NCBI GenBank assembly: GCA_044226655.1
Contig: JBGAGO010000005.1
Coordinates: 186,001-250,000, forward strand
Reading direction: 5' to 3'
Length of the DNA: 64,000 bases
Origin: JBEVOS01 sp044226655
Lineage (GTDB): Bacteria; Pseudomonadota; Alphaproteobacteria; Caulobacterales; Aquidulcibacteraceae
The position numbers and the translations under genes were made by a program. The notes below the pieces were generated by a model, which was given only the letters and a program-made list of their open reading frames with translations, was not told the DNA's origin and ran no database searches. This document shows, in pieces, positions 49,064 through 57,064 of this stretch; the first letter of the stretch is position 1, and each line of letters starts with the position of its first letter.

Positions 49064-49167
49064 TTCCTCCCCCTGCAAGGGGGAGGTCAGGAGGGGGTGA
49101 GCCACGCACGCAAACGCTTCAGCCTGTATCTCACCCCCTCCCATCCTCCCCCTTGCCGGGGGAGGAG
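49064..49167. repeat. GC-rich palindromic repeat, copy E (two facing arms)
   Basis: Left arm TCCTCCCCCTGCAAGGGGGA then GGTCAGGAGGGGGTGAGCCAC; right arm CTCACCCCCTCCCATCCTCC then CCCTTGCCGGGGGAGGA. It lies between the OsmC gene and the frameshifted gene. Confidence 0.88.
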
Positions 49168-49231
49168 GCGCGATGCGGGGATAACGCGCGTTCAATCGGA
49201 CCCAGTTCGGCGCGCCCTTACACTCGCGCCC

Positions 49232-49852
49232 ATGTCCCTCGTTCTCGACCTCTCCCAAGCCTGGTCCCAATTGGGCGCTTATTTCTCCGAGATCATCGAT
49301 CGCTTCGGCCCGGCCCAGAGCTGGATGAGCGCTTCAAGCGCGCGCGCCGCACCATCGAGGCCTGGCTCGACGCCTGCGAAGCGGCGCTGCGGCAAATGCT
49401 GATGCTCGAAGCGCGCGGCCTGACGCTGGCGCCGTCCGCGCGCGCCGTGGCCAGGCGCAGCGTCTCCAACGCAGCGCCGCTGCCGGTGCGCGACATCCCC
49501 GAGCGCGCGCTGGGGATCGAAGTCGCGCCCGCGTTCAAGCTCTTCCCGCCCAGCGCCGTCACGCTCTGCCGCGACGACGACATGCGCCCGCCGCGCAGCG
49601 CGGGCGCGCGAGAAGATCCGCCGCTCGCCGACCCGCAAGCTCGCGCGCCGCATGGCCGCGCTCGAAGCCGCGCTCGCCGACGCCGATCTCTACGTGCGGC
49701 GCATGGCCCGCGCGCTGGCGAAGAATGGCGCGCTGGTGCTGCGCATCGCGGTCAGCAAACCCGATCCCACCCGCCTGCCGCGTACGCTGGTCGATCGCCT
49801 GCAGGCCGAGACCACGCGCCTCCTGCGCGCCAGCCCCACGGATTCCAGCTAA
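49232..49852 (+). pseudogene. Hypothetical gene broken by two compensating frameshifts
   Basis: The coding signal begins at ATG 49232 (MSLVLDLSQAWSQLGAYFSE), shifts frame near 49318 into ELDERFKRARRTIEAWLDAC and a long arginine/alanine-rich helical stretch, and returns to the first frame between about 49575 and 49600 (EKIRRSPTRKLARRMAALEA), ending LLRASPTDSS. Each part reads as plausible helical protein only in its own frame. Intact length would be about 206 residues. Either a real pseudogene or two indel errors in the assembly. No family recognised. Confidence 0.6.
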
Positions 49853-49856
49853 GCGC

Positions 49857-49949
49857 CGTACCGCCGGCTTCCAGCCGGCAGACGACGATTCAATGTTTGC
49901 TGTCGGATCAGGAGGAAACGAAGACTGCCGGCTGGAAGCCGGCGGTACG
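49857..49949. repeat. Perfect 25-bp inverted repeat (REP/BIME-like)
   Basis: Arms at 49857-49881 and 49925-49949 are exact reverse complements; each arm is itself a palindrome (CCGGCTTCCAGCCGG). 43 bp lie between. It lies between the 3' ends of the frameshifted gene and the convergent enoyl-CoA hydratase gene. Confidence 0.9.
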
Positions 49950-49962
49950 AAGCGGCGCGCGC

Positions 49963-50790
49963 CTATCGCCCCTCGAATTTCGGCGCGCGCTTTTCGAAGA
50001 AGGCGCGCACGCCTTCCTTCACATCCTCGCTCGGGTTGGCGATCATCACCGCCATTTGCGCATCGATATGAGACTCGGCGAGCGAGATCGATTGCGCGCG
50101 CGCCATCATCATCTTGCTCAGCCGCAACGCGAGCGGCGCTTTCGCCGCCAGCGCCGCGCAGAAATCCAAAGTGCGCTCGTCAAGCTCATCATCGGCGATG
50201 GTTTCCGTGACCAGGCCCAAATCCATCGCGCGTGCGGCCGAATAGATTTCGCTCATCAGCGTCATCTTGAGCGCGCGATCGAGGCCCATCGCGCGCGGAA
50301 AGAGCCAGGCGCCGCCTTCATCGGGCAGCAGGCCGACCTTGTTCGAGGTGTCGCCGAGTTTCGCGCTCGCCGCCGCGAAGCGGAAATCGCAGGCCAGCGC
50401 CAGGGCCAAACCGCCTGCGACCGCATAGCCGCGGATCATCGCCACGCTCGGCTTGTCGAGCTGCGTCAGCGCCAGCACCACGGCCTGCATGCCCTCGCGC
50501 ATTTCGCGCCCATGGCCCATCGGCTGTGTCGCGACCATGCGGCGATGCTCAGGCTCGGCGCCCGAAAGATCGCCGCCGGTGCAGAAGGCGCGTCCGCCCG
50601 CGCCGGTGAGGATAAGTGCGCGCAGGCCGTCATCGTCGCGATAGGCGGCGAGCGCAGCCAGGAGCTCTCTGCACATGTCGAAGGTGTAGGCATTCATCTG
50701 CGCGGGACGGTTGAGCGTGATGCGCGCCACGCCGGGCGCGGGCTGATCGCAGAGGATGGCGTCGTAGCGGGCGCCGGCGAAGGCTGTCAT
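49963..50790 (-). CDS. Enoyl-CoA hydratase/isomerase family protein
   Basis: 275 residues. Crotonase motifs: ARITLNRPAQMNAYTFDM, LILTGAGGRAFCTGGDLSG, VAMIRGYAVAGGLALALACD and KVGLLPDEGGAWLFPRAMG; the DEGG block carries an acidic residue near the catalytic Glu position. Converges on the frameshifted gene. Probably beta-oxidation or aromatic-acid degradation. Confidence 0.9.
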   Translation of the reverse strand: MTAFAGARYDAILCDQPAPGVARITLNRPAQMNAYTFDMCRELLAALAAYRDDDGLRALILTGAGGRAFCTGGDLSGAEPEHRRMVATQPMGHGREMREGMQAVVLALTQLDKPSVAMIRGYAVAGGLALALACDFRFAAASAKLGDTSNKVGLLPDEGGAWLFPRAMGLDRALKMTLMSEIYSAARAMDLGLVTETIADDELDERTLDFCAALAAKAPLALRLSKMMMARAQSISLAESHIDAQMAVMIANPSEDVKEGVRAFFEKRAPKFEGR

Positions 50791-50833
50791 GGCTGGGGAC
50801 CTCCCGGCGGCAGGCTAGCAGGCGCGCCCCGGC

Positions 50834-50861
50834 CATGGCCACGTCGGCATGGCCACGTCGG
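50834..50861. repeat. 14-nt tandem repeat
   Basis: CATGGCCACGTCGG occurs twice in a row, followed by a partial third copy (CATGG). Lies between the enoyl-CoA hydratase gene and tRNA-Phe. Confidence 0.85.
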
Positions 50862-50914
50862 CATGGACAGCCCGCCCCGAGCGCCGCTATAGAGCGACCC
50901 CCGCCGTTCGGCGC

Positions 50915-50990
50915 GCCTGGGTAGCTCAGTTGGTAGAGCAGCGGATTGAAAATCCGCGTGTCGCTGGTTCGATTCCGGCCCCAGGCACCA
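50915..50990 (+). tRNA. tRNA-Phe (GAA)
   Basis: Acceptor GCCTGGG/CCCAGGC, D arm GCTCAGTTGGTAGAGC, anticodon stem-loop GCGGATTGAAAATCCGC (anticodon GAA), T arm GCTGGTTCGATTCCGGC, A73 and encoded CCA. Confidence 0.97.
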
Positions 50991-51036
50991 TTGGCCGACA
51001 AGGTCCCCGAGGGGCGGGCGAACGGGGGAGGTCTTG

Positions 51037-51360
51037 ATGATCCGCTTTTGTCTCGCCGCCTGCCTTGTGGCGCTCTCGGCCTGCGCGGCCGGCCCCGCGC
51101 CCGAGCGGAGCGACCGCTTCGATGTGATGAGCATGCAGCGCGCGCTCGACGAACGGGGCATCGGCTTCGGCCTCGCGCGCGTGCCGGGCGAAGACGCCGT
51201 GCTGCTGCAGGTCCGCTTCCGCACCTCCGACGCCGATGGCGCGCCCGACGCTGACCCCAACGCCGCGGCCGCCGCCGTCGCGCCCGAGGGCTGCACGGTC
51301 CAGTCGGTGGAGCAGCAGCCCGATGGCGCCTATAAAGTCGCCTACGCCTGCGCCCATTGA
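51037..51360 (+). CDS. Hypothetical small lipoprotein
   Basis: 107 residues from ATG with GGGGGAGG upstream. Lipoprotein signal FCLAACLVALSACAAG (lipobox LSAC). The mature part has RALDERGIGFGLARVPGED and ends in a cysteine-containing strand (EGCTVQSVEQQ, YKVAYACAH). No family recognised. It lies 14 nt ahead of the M48 protease gene, so probably co-expressed. Confidence 0.7.
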   Translation: MIRFCLAACLVALSACAAGPAPERSDRFDVMSMQRALDERGIGFGLARVPGEDAVLLQVRFRTSDADGAPDADPNAAAAAVAPEGCTVQSVEQQPDGAYKVAYACAH

Positions 51361-51374
51361 TCACGGAGACCAAG

Positions 51375-52145
51375 ATGTGCCTCGCGTGCGCCGAAACGCC
51401 GAAGCTTGACCGCCGCGCTTTTCTCGCGGCCGCGCCCGCGGCATTGCTGGCCGCCTGCGCCACCAATCCAACCACCGGACGCAGCCAGCTCATCCTCGTC
51501 GACGATGCGCAGATGCAGCAGCTCGCCCTGCAATCCTGGGCGCAGGAGCGGCAGACCAACCGCATCTGGAACAACGCGGCCCAGCAGCAACGCCTCGTGC
51601 GCGTCGGCCAGCGCATCGCGCAAGTCTCTGGCTTGCAGGGCCAGCAATGGGAATTTGCGTTGTTCGACCGCGAAGAGAAGAACGCCTTCGTGCTGCCGGG
51701 CGGCAAGGTCGGCTTCTATCGAGGGCTGATGGAAATTTGCGACCGCGACGATCACATCGCCTGCGTGCTCGGCCATGAGGTCGGCCATGTCGCCGGGCGC
51801 CACGCGGCCGAACGCTACAGCCAGGGCCTGGCCGAGCAGGGCGCGCTGACCGCGGTGAACGCCGCCGTCTCCAACCAGATTCTGCAGCAGGCGCTCGGCC
51901 TCGGGGTGCAGCTCGGCGTCGCGCTGCCTTTCTCGCGCGCGCAGGAAAGCGAAGCCGACCGCATCGGCATCGATTACATGCACGCGGCCAATTACGACGT
52001 GCGCCAATCCATCGTGTTCTGGCAGCGCATGGCGTCCGAGGGCGGCAATCGTCCGCCGCAAATCCTCTCCACCCACCCCGATCCGGCCAATCGCATCGCC
52101 GACATCCGCGCCCACATCAATGAACGCGGGTGGGGCCCGGTCTAG
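51375..52145 (+). CDS. M48-family zinc metalloprotease, lipoprotein
   Basis: 256 residues. Signal with an RR pair (KLDRRAFLAAAPAALLAACA) and lipobox LAAC (Cys28). Zinc motif HEVGH at 134-138, third ligand in SEADRIGIDYM, and the STHPDPANRIADI region typical of the BepA/LoiP group. These periplasmic proteases help quality control of outer-membrane proteins. ATG at 51375 has GGAG seven bases upstream; a TTG at 51357 overlapping the previous stop is an alternative. Confidence 0.9.
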   Translation: MCLACAETPKLDRRAFLAAAPAALLAACATNPTTGRSQLILVDDAQMQQLALQSWAQERQTNRIWNNAAQQQRLVRVGQRIAQVSGLQGQQWEFALFDREEKNAFVLPGGKVGFYRGLMEICDRDDHIACVLGHEVGHVAGRHAAERYSQGLAEQGALTAVNAAVSNQILQQALGLGVQLGVALPFSRAQESEADRIGIDYMHAANYDVRQSIVFWQRMASEGGNRPPQILSTHPDPANRIADIRAHINERGWGPV

Positions 52146-52221
52146 GCGGAGCGCCGCGGGCCGCACTTTGCGCTTTGTTTCGTCGGGCAAGCTGGGCTAG
52201 AACCCCGCCCTCGCGATGCGC

Positions 52222-52298
52222 GCCGCCTTAGCTCAGTTGGTTAGAGCGCTGGATTGTGGATCCAGAGGTCCCTGGTTCGAGCCCTGGAGGCGGTACCA
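52222..52298 (+). tRNA. tRNA-His (GTG), alphaproteobacterial type without G-1
   Basis: Acceptor GCCGCCT/AGGCGGT, D arm GCTCAGTTGGTTAGAGC, anticodon stem-loop CTGGATTGTGGATCCAG (anticodon GTG), A73 and encoded CCA. The base before G1 is C, so G-1 is not encoded, and the discriminator is A not C; this matches the unusual tRNA-His known from many alphaproteobacteria. The T stem CCTGG/CCTGG has a central U-U mismatch. Confidence 0.93.
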
Positions 52299-52317
52299 TC
52301 GCGGAGCCCGTTCCTAG

Positions 52318-53298
52318 ATGAATAGCCATGCCCGCTTCGCCGCCCAAACCGCGAAGGCGCTCGGCTACGCATTCCGCTCGCTCGACGGGCCGGACAGCTA
52401 CCTGTTCGAGGTGTCGGACGGCGTCCGCCGGGCGGCGTTTTCGACGGCCTATGGCACGCCCTATGGCCTCAACTCCGCCCGCGCCTATTCGCTGGCGCGC
52501 GATAAGAGCTTTTGCCAGCGCGTGCTCGACGAGGCGGGCGTTCCGACGATTCCGTCGCGGCTCTTCTTCGCCAATGATTGGCAGCGGCCGTATCGCAGTC
52601 CGGGCCGCGAACGCGCGGACGCCCTGGCCTGGGCCGAGAGCGCCTCCTTCCCGGTGTTCTGCAAACCCAATCAAGGCTCCAAAGGCCAGTTCGCCGAGAT
52701 CGTGCCGGATGCTTCGCGCTTCGCCGCTTATCTCGACCGCGTCGGCCAAGTGTACGATGTCGTGCTAGTGCAGCCCGTGCTGCGCGGCGACGAACATCGC
52801 GTCATCGTGCTCAATGGCGCGCCGCTCTTGGCATATCGCAAGATCGCGCCGACTTTGATCGGTGATGGCGAACGCAGCGTGCACGATCTCCTGGTGGAGG
52901 CCCGCATGCACTGGAAGGCCGCCGCGCTTTCGACGCCGCTCGAAGCGGTTCAGGCGCGCCGCGCAAATGGCGAAGCAGCGGATTTGGATGTCGTGTTGGC
53001 GAAGGGCGAGCGCGTCACGCTCGAAGGCCGCGCCAATCGCGCGGCGGGCGGGGATGCGGACGCGATCGTCACCGAAATGCCTGCGCCCCTCGCCGCCATC
53101 GGCGCTGCCGCCGCGCGGGCGCTTGGACTCAATCTCGCCGGCGTCGATCTCTTCGATGTGTCGCCGGCGCGCGATTGCTCGGAACTCGTGATCATCGAGG
53201 TCAACGCCAATCCCGCGCTTGAGACGCTGGAATCACAGGGCCGCGGCGATTTGATCGAAACCATTTGGCGCGCCAATTTCGCGGCGGCGTTTGCGTGA
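52318..53298 (+). CDS. ATP-grasp ligase, cyanophycin-synthetase-like
   Basis: 326 residues. ATP-grasp motifs: FPVFCKPNQGSKGQFAEIV (ATP lysine and glycine-rich lid), VVLVQPVLRGDEHRVIVLNG, GLNLAGVDLFDVS and IIEVNANPALETLES with the metal-binding E and N. The order and spacing resemble the ATP-grasp half of CphA and of RimK-type ligases. It would join an amino acid to a peptide or acid via an acyl-phosphate. Its stop overlaps the start (GTGA) of a FolC-like Mur ligase gene, so the two probably act together. Confidence 0.8.
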   Translation: MNSHARFAAQTAKALGYAFRSLDGPDSYLFEVSDGVRRAAFSTAYGTPYGLNSARAYSLARDKSFCQRVLDEAGVPTIPSRLFFANDWQRPYRSPGRERADALAWAESASFPVFCKPNQGSKGQFAEIVPDASRFAAYLDRVGQVYDVVLVQPVLRGDEHRVIVLNGAPLLAYRKIAPTLIGDGERSVHDLLVEARMHWKAAALSTPLEAVQARRANGEAADLDVVLAKGERVTLEGRANRAAGGDADAIVTEMPAPLAAIGAAAARALGLNLAGVDLFDVSPARDCSELVIIEVNANPALETLESQGRGDLIETIWRANFAAAFA

Positions 53299-54572
53299 GC
53301 GCGTTTACGGTCCCGTTCGAGAAATTCGGGCAGGGCGTGGGCCTTCATCGCGTCGCCGCGATCGCACGCGATCTGGCGCTCGATCTCGAAGGCTTGGCGC
53401 CATCGACCTGCGTGGTGACGGGCTCGAACGGCAAAGGCAGCGTGGCGGCGATGAGCGCGGCGATGCTGTCGGCGTCCGGACGGAAAACGGGGCTTTTCAT
53501 CTCGCCGCATCTGTTCTCGATTCATGAGCGCTTCGCGATCGATGGCGAGGCGATCTCGTCGGCGGCGCTGGCGCCGCTCTGGTCGCGCGTGCAAGACGCC
53601 GCGCGGCGCTATGAGACGGCGCATCCGGGGGACCGCGTCGGGGGCTTCGAGTTTCTGTTTCTGATCGCCGCCGCCTGGTTCGCACAGGAGCAATGCGACG
53701 CCATTGTGTGGGAGGCCGGCATTGGCGGGCGTTATGATCCAACGCGGCTGGTGCGGGCGCGGCTGACCGCGCTGGTCTCGCTCGATTTCGAACACACGGC
53801 TTTGCTCGGCGAGACGCTTGAAGAGATCGCGTTCGACAAGCTCGACGCCTGCGCGCAAGGCGGCGTGGTCTATGTCGGCGAAACCGCGTGGCCGCTGCGC
53901 GCGCGCATCGAAACCTATTGCCGGCTGCAAGGCGTGACGCCGACTTTTCTGCGCGAGGGCGCGGGCTGGCGCGTTGAGGACGACGCGATTGTGATCGATC
54001 TCAGCGCGGAGACGCTCGCCGTCACGCCGCCGCTCGCGGGCGCGCATCAGCGCAACAATGCCGCGCTCGCCGTGCGGCTCGCGCATGCGCTGGGCGCGGA
54101 CGAAGCCGCTATCGTAAGAGGGCTCGCCGCCACCCGCTGGCCGGGTCGGCTGGAGACGATTGGTGCGGCGCCGTCCATCGTCATCGATGTCGGCCACACG
54201 CCGGACGCCATCGCCGCGGCCAAGCAGGGCTATCTCGCCGCGCACGCGCCGGGCGTGCTGGTCTGCGGCGCCTCGCGCGACAAGAAATCGGCCGCGCTGA
54301 TCGCCGCGCTGGCGCCTGGCTTTCCGGTCATCGTCTGCACCGCCGCGCGGCACAAGGGCGCTGACCCGGAAGAGATCGCCGCCGCCGCGCGGGCCGCCGC
54401 GCCGGGCGCGGAGGTGCTGATCGCGCCATCGGTCGCGGACGCCTACCGGCTCGCCCGCGCGCGCGCCGTGACGTTGGGCGCTGGCGTTTACGCCGCCGGC
54501 GGGCTTTTTCTCGCCACGGAGTTCAAGGCCGTGCATCTGGGGCGCGATCCGGCCGCGCTCGACTTCTTTTGA
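53295..54572 (+). CDS. Mur ligase family protein (FolC-like)
   Basis: 425 residues. P-loop VTGSNGKGSVAAMSAAML (42-50), FISPHLFSIHERFAIDG, the VWEAGIGGRYDPTRLV block, HQRNNAALAVRLAHALG (ATP-base contact) and VIDVGHTPDAIA, a variant of the AHNP motif of folylpolyglutamate synthases. FolC family members add glutamate to folates; the HTP variant and the coupling to an ATP-grasp ligase suggest a different peptide-like substrate. It could still be the genome's FolC; no dedicated folate gene is nearby. Confidence 0.8.
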   Translation: MSAFTVPFEKFGQGVGLHRVAAIARDLALDLEGLAPSTCVVTGSNGKGSVAAMSAAMLSASGRKTGLFISPHLFSIHERFAIDGEAISSAALAPLWSRVQDAARRYETAHPGDRVGGFEFLFLIAAAWFAQEQCDAIVWEAGIGGRYDPTRLVRARLTALVSLDFEHTALLGETLEEIAFDKLDACAQGGVVYVGETAWPLRARIETYCRLQGVTPTFLREGAGWRVEDDAIVIDLSAETLAVTPPLAGAHQRNNAALAVRLAHALGADEAAIVRGLAATRWPGRLETIGAAPSIVIDVGHTPDAIAAAKQGYLAAHAPGVLVCGASRDKKSAALIAALAPGFPVIVCTAARHKGADPEEIAAAARAAAPGAEVLIAPSVADAYRLARARAVTLGAGVYAAGGLFLATEFKAVHLGRDPAALDFF

Positions 54573-54612
54573 GCGCCGGGTGACGCTAGAACGCGGACGA
54601 GGGGATTAGGCG

Positions 54613-55827
54613 ATGTCCAGAACGCTCGAACAGCATTTGGCCGCGGACGGCGGCCCGAAACGAATCCTCGCCCTCGACGGCGGCGGCGTGAAGGGCGTGA
54701 TGACGCTCGGCATGCTGGAGGCGATCGAAACCGAATTGCGCCGGCGCTCCGGCAATCCCGCGCTGGTGCTCTCGGATTATTACGATCTGATCGGCGGCAC
54801 CTCGACGGGTGCGATCATCGCGGCGGGCCTGGCGCTCGGCAAATCGGTCGCCGAGATGATCGATCTCTACAGCAGCCTCGGCCCGGTCGTGTTCAAGCGC
54901 GCGGAAGGTTCGGGCCTCATCCTCAAGGCCAAGTACGATCACCGCGCACTGACGCGCGCGCTGCTGCCGGTGCTCGGCGATCTGCGGCTGGGCGATCCGC
55001 AGGCGGTGAAGACCGGCCTCGCCATCCACGCCAAGCGCATCGACACCGGCTCGGCCTGGGTGCTGACCAATCACCCCAATGGGCCGTTCTACAATCCGCA
55101 ATACGGCAACGATATTCCCAACCGCCATTTCGAACTGATCGAGATCGTGCGCGCGAGCGCGGCGGCGCCCACCTTCTTCGACGAGGTCGTCATCCAGACT
55201 GAATTCGACAAGAAGATGCGCCCGACCACGCCCGGCTATTTCGTCGATGGCGCGGTGAGCGCCAACAACAATCCCGGCCTGCAATTGCTGCTCACGGCGC
55301 TGGTGGCGCAATATGGCTTCCGCTGGAGCCCCGGCGCCGATCGCCTGATGATGACCTCGATGGGCACAGGCATGCGCCGGCCGACCGCCAAGCGCGGCGG
55401 CTTCGGCATCAACATCACCGCCTTGCGCGCGGTGCAGGCGTTGCGCGCGATGATCTACGATACGCAGGTGCAAGGCATCATGGCGCTGCAGGCGATGGCG
55501 CGCGTGCATGCGCCATGGAACGTCAATCTCGAAGTGCGCGATATGGCGGGCGGACCGTTTTTCGGCCCGGCCGTGCTCGATTATCAGCGCATCGACGTGC
55601 GTCTCGATCTGCGCCGCAAGCCCGAACGCGGCGAAGCGCAGCGTCCGGCGCCGGTGGAAGAATTGCTCGGCCGCGAAATTCCGCCGAAAGCGCTCAAGGG
55701 TCTCGACGAATTGGCCAATGGGCAGGTCGAGAACATCGCGCTTCTGCTCGAGGTCGGGCGCGCGGCGGGAAAAACCTTCGTCGGCTCGTCCTATCCCGAT
55801 CCGGCGTTCGATCTGCGGCCCTGGTGA
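54613..55827 (+). CDS. Patatin-like phospholipase
   Basis: 404 residues. Oxyanion motif LDGGGVKGVMTLGML (DGGGVKG at 22-28), nucleophile GTSTG with Ser64, and the dyad aspartate in YFVDGAVSANNNP (Asp212), so a complete catalytic Ser-Asp dyad. Layout resembles CapV-like effector patatins of bacterial immunity, which degrade membrane phospholipids when switched on. No signal peptide. First gene of a three-gene operon with the TIR-like and SLOG genes (7 nt, then 4-nt overlap). About 40 nt lie between it and the Mur-ligase stop, so the operon may extend upstream. Confidence 0.88.
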   Translation: MSRTLEQHLAADGGPKRILALDGGGVKGVMTLGMLEAIETELRRRSGNPALVLSDYYDLIGGTSTGAIIAAGLALGKSVAEMIDLYSSLGPVVFKRAEGSGLILKAKYDHRALTRALLPVLGDLRLGDPQAVKTGLAIHAKRIDTGSAWVLTNHPNGPFYNPQYGNDIPNRHFELIEIVRASAAAPTFFDEVVIQTEFDKKMRPTTPGYFVDGAVSANNNPGLQLLLTALVAQYGFRWSPGADRLMMTSMGTGMRRPTAKRGGFGINITALRAVQALRAMIYDTQVQGIMALQAMARVHAPWNVNLEVRDMAGGPFFGPAVLDYQRIDVRLDLRRKPERGEAQRPAPVEELLGREIPPKALKGLDELANGQVENIALLLEVGRAAGKTFVGSSYPDPAFDLRPW

Positions 55828-55834
55828 GACGCCC

Positions 55835-57064
55835 ATGGCGACGCCGTTCAATGCGCGTCCGTACAAGGTGTTCTTGTGCAACGCCGCGCGCGAGGGAACG
55901 GACTTCGCCGATACGCTCCACACCTGGCTGACCAATGCCGGCGTGCCGACCTGGTACGAACGCAATCAGGACGTTGGCGCAGCCGCTATCGATCAGGCCA
56001 TCGATGCGAGCCAGGCCGCGGTGATCCTCGCCGCGAAGGGCTCCGCCGATGTGCTGCGCACGGCGGCCACACGCCTTACAGAAGAGCGCGCGCGCCATCG
56101 CGATTATCGCATCGCTGTCGTCCGGCTCGATGATGATGCGCCAGCCACGCTGAGCGCAGCGGTGCGGATCGAGGCGCATGGCGGGGCCTGGACGGCGGAG
56201 GCCGCGAGCCTGCTTGTCGCGGCGTTGTTCGGCGGGGGCGAACCGTCCGGCGCGCACGCGGCCTATCTCTGCCGCAGCTGGAAAGAGGAAGATGCGCCGC
56301 GCGGCGCGGCGTTGGCGCGCGCCATGCTGGCGGCGGGCTTGCGCCCCGTCTGCGATTGGCCCGACCACGCCAATTACGATCGCGCCCGCGTGGCGCGTCT
56401 CATCGATGGCTGCGGCGCGCTGGTGGCGCTGTTGCCCCATCGCGGCGGCGGGGCGACCTCGAAATACATGCTGAGCGAAATCGAAACCGCGCGCGCGGCG
56501 GCCATTCCCGTGCTCGCCTTCGCGGAGCCGGGCGTGGCGTTGCCGCCGTCTGTCGGCTTCGATGCGCGTCCGGCGCCGGCCGATCCCGCGCATGGCTGGG
56601 GCGCCGATCTCGAAGATTTGGCGCTCGATTGGAAGGATCCCGGCTCGGGCCAGCACGTCTTCATCGGCCATTCGCACGCGGTGGAAGGAAAATTCGCCGC
56701 CCTGCGCGATATGATCGCGCGCGTCTCCGGCCTGCCCGTCGTCATCGGCCGCATGGTCGATGGGCTCGACGTGCCGAAGGAGATCGTGCGCGACATTCAG
56801 CGCGCCGAGTTTTGCCTGTTCGACATCACCAACAAGGATTATCCGAACCTGCCCGCGAAAATCGATTTCGCGCTCAATTCCTGCATCGAGGCCGGCATCG
56901 CGATGGGCGCGGGCAAAACCATCTATCTCACCTGCGCCGGGCCGGAGCGTTCGCCGCCGTTCATGCTGCGCAGCGCGCAGGTGCGCTATTACGAGGACGA
57001 TGCGGGCCTGGTCGCGCATGTGGCGCGGGCCTGCGTCAAGCATCGCCGCCTGATCGTGCAATGA
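55835..57064 (+). CDS. Three-domain TIR-like protein
   Basis: 409 residues, no signal peptide. Domain 1 (about 8-135): TIR-like, PYKVFLCNAAREGTDFADTL, GVPTWYERNQDVGAAAIDQA, IDASQAAVILAAKGS. Domain 2 (140-262): second TIR-like unit, AYLCRSWKEEDAPRGAALAR, DGCGALVALLPHR and SKYMLSEIETARAAAIPVLA; Glu215 sits where TIR NADases have their catalytic Glu. Domain 3 (272-405): HVFIGHSHAVEGKFAALRDM, AEFCLFDITNKDYPNLP, NSCIEAGIAMGAGKTIYL, resembling nucleoside-deoxyribosyltransferase/TIR-like folds. Could make or break NAD-derived signals. The domain 1 catalytic Glu is not clear. Coupled to the SLOG gene by ATGA. Confidence 0.75.
   Translation: MATPFNARPYKVFLCNAAREGTDFADTLHTWLTNAGVPTWYERNQDVGAAAIDQAIDASQAAVILAAKGSADVLRTAATRLTEERARHRDYRIAVVRLDDDAPATLSAAVRIEAHGGAWTAEAASLLVAALFGGGEPSGAHAAYLCRSWKEEDAPRGAALARAMLAAGLRPVCDWPDHANYDRARVARLIDGCGALVALLPHRGGGATSKYMLSEIETARAAAIPVLAFAEPGVALPPSVGFDARPAPADPAHGWGADLEDLALDWKDPGSGQHVFIGHSHAVEGKFAALRDMIARVSGLPVVIGRMVDGLDVPKEIVRDIQRAEFCLFDITNKDYPNLPAKIDFALNSCIEAGIAMGAGKTIYLTCAGPERSPPFMLRSAQVRYYEDDAGLVAHVARACVKHRRLIVQ

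Noticed and set aside
53265..55965. Long antisense frames over the Mur ligase and patatin genes
   Set aside because: Arg/Ala/Asp-rich shadow translations typical of GC-rich DNA.
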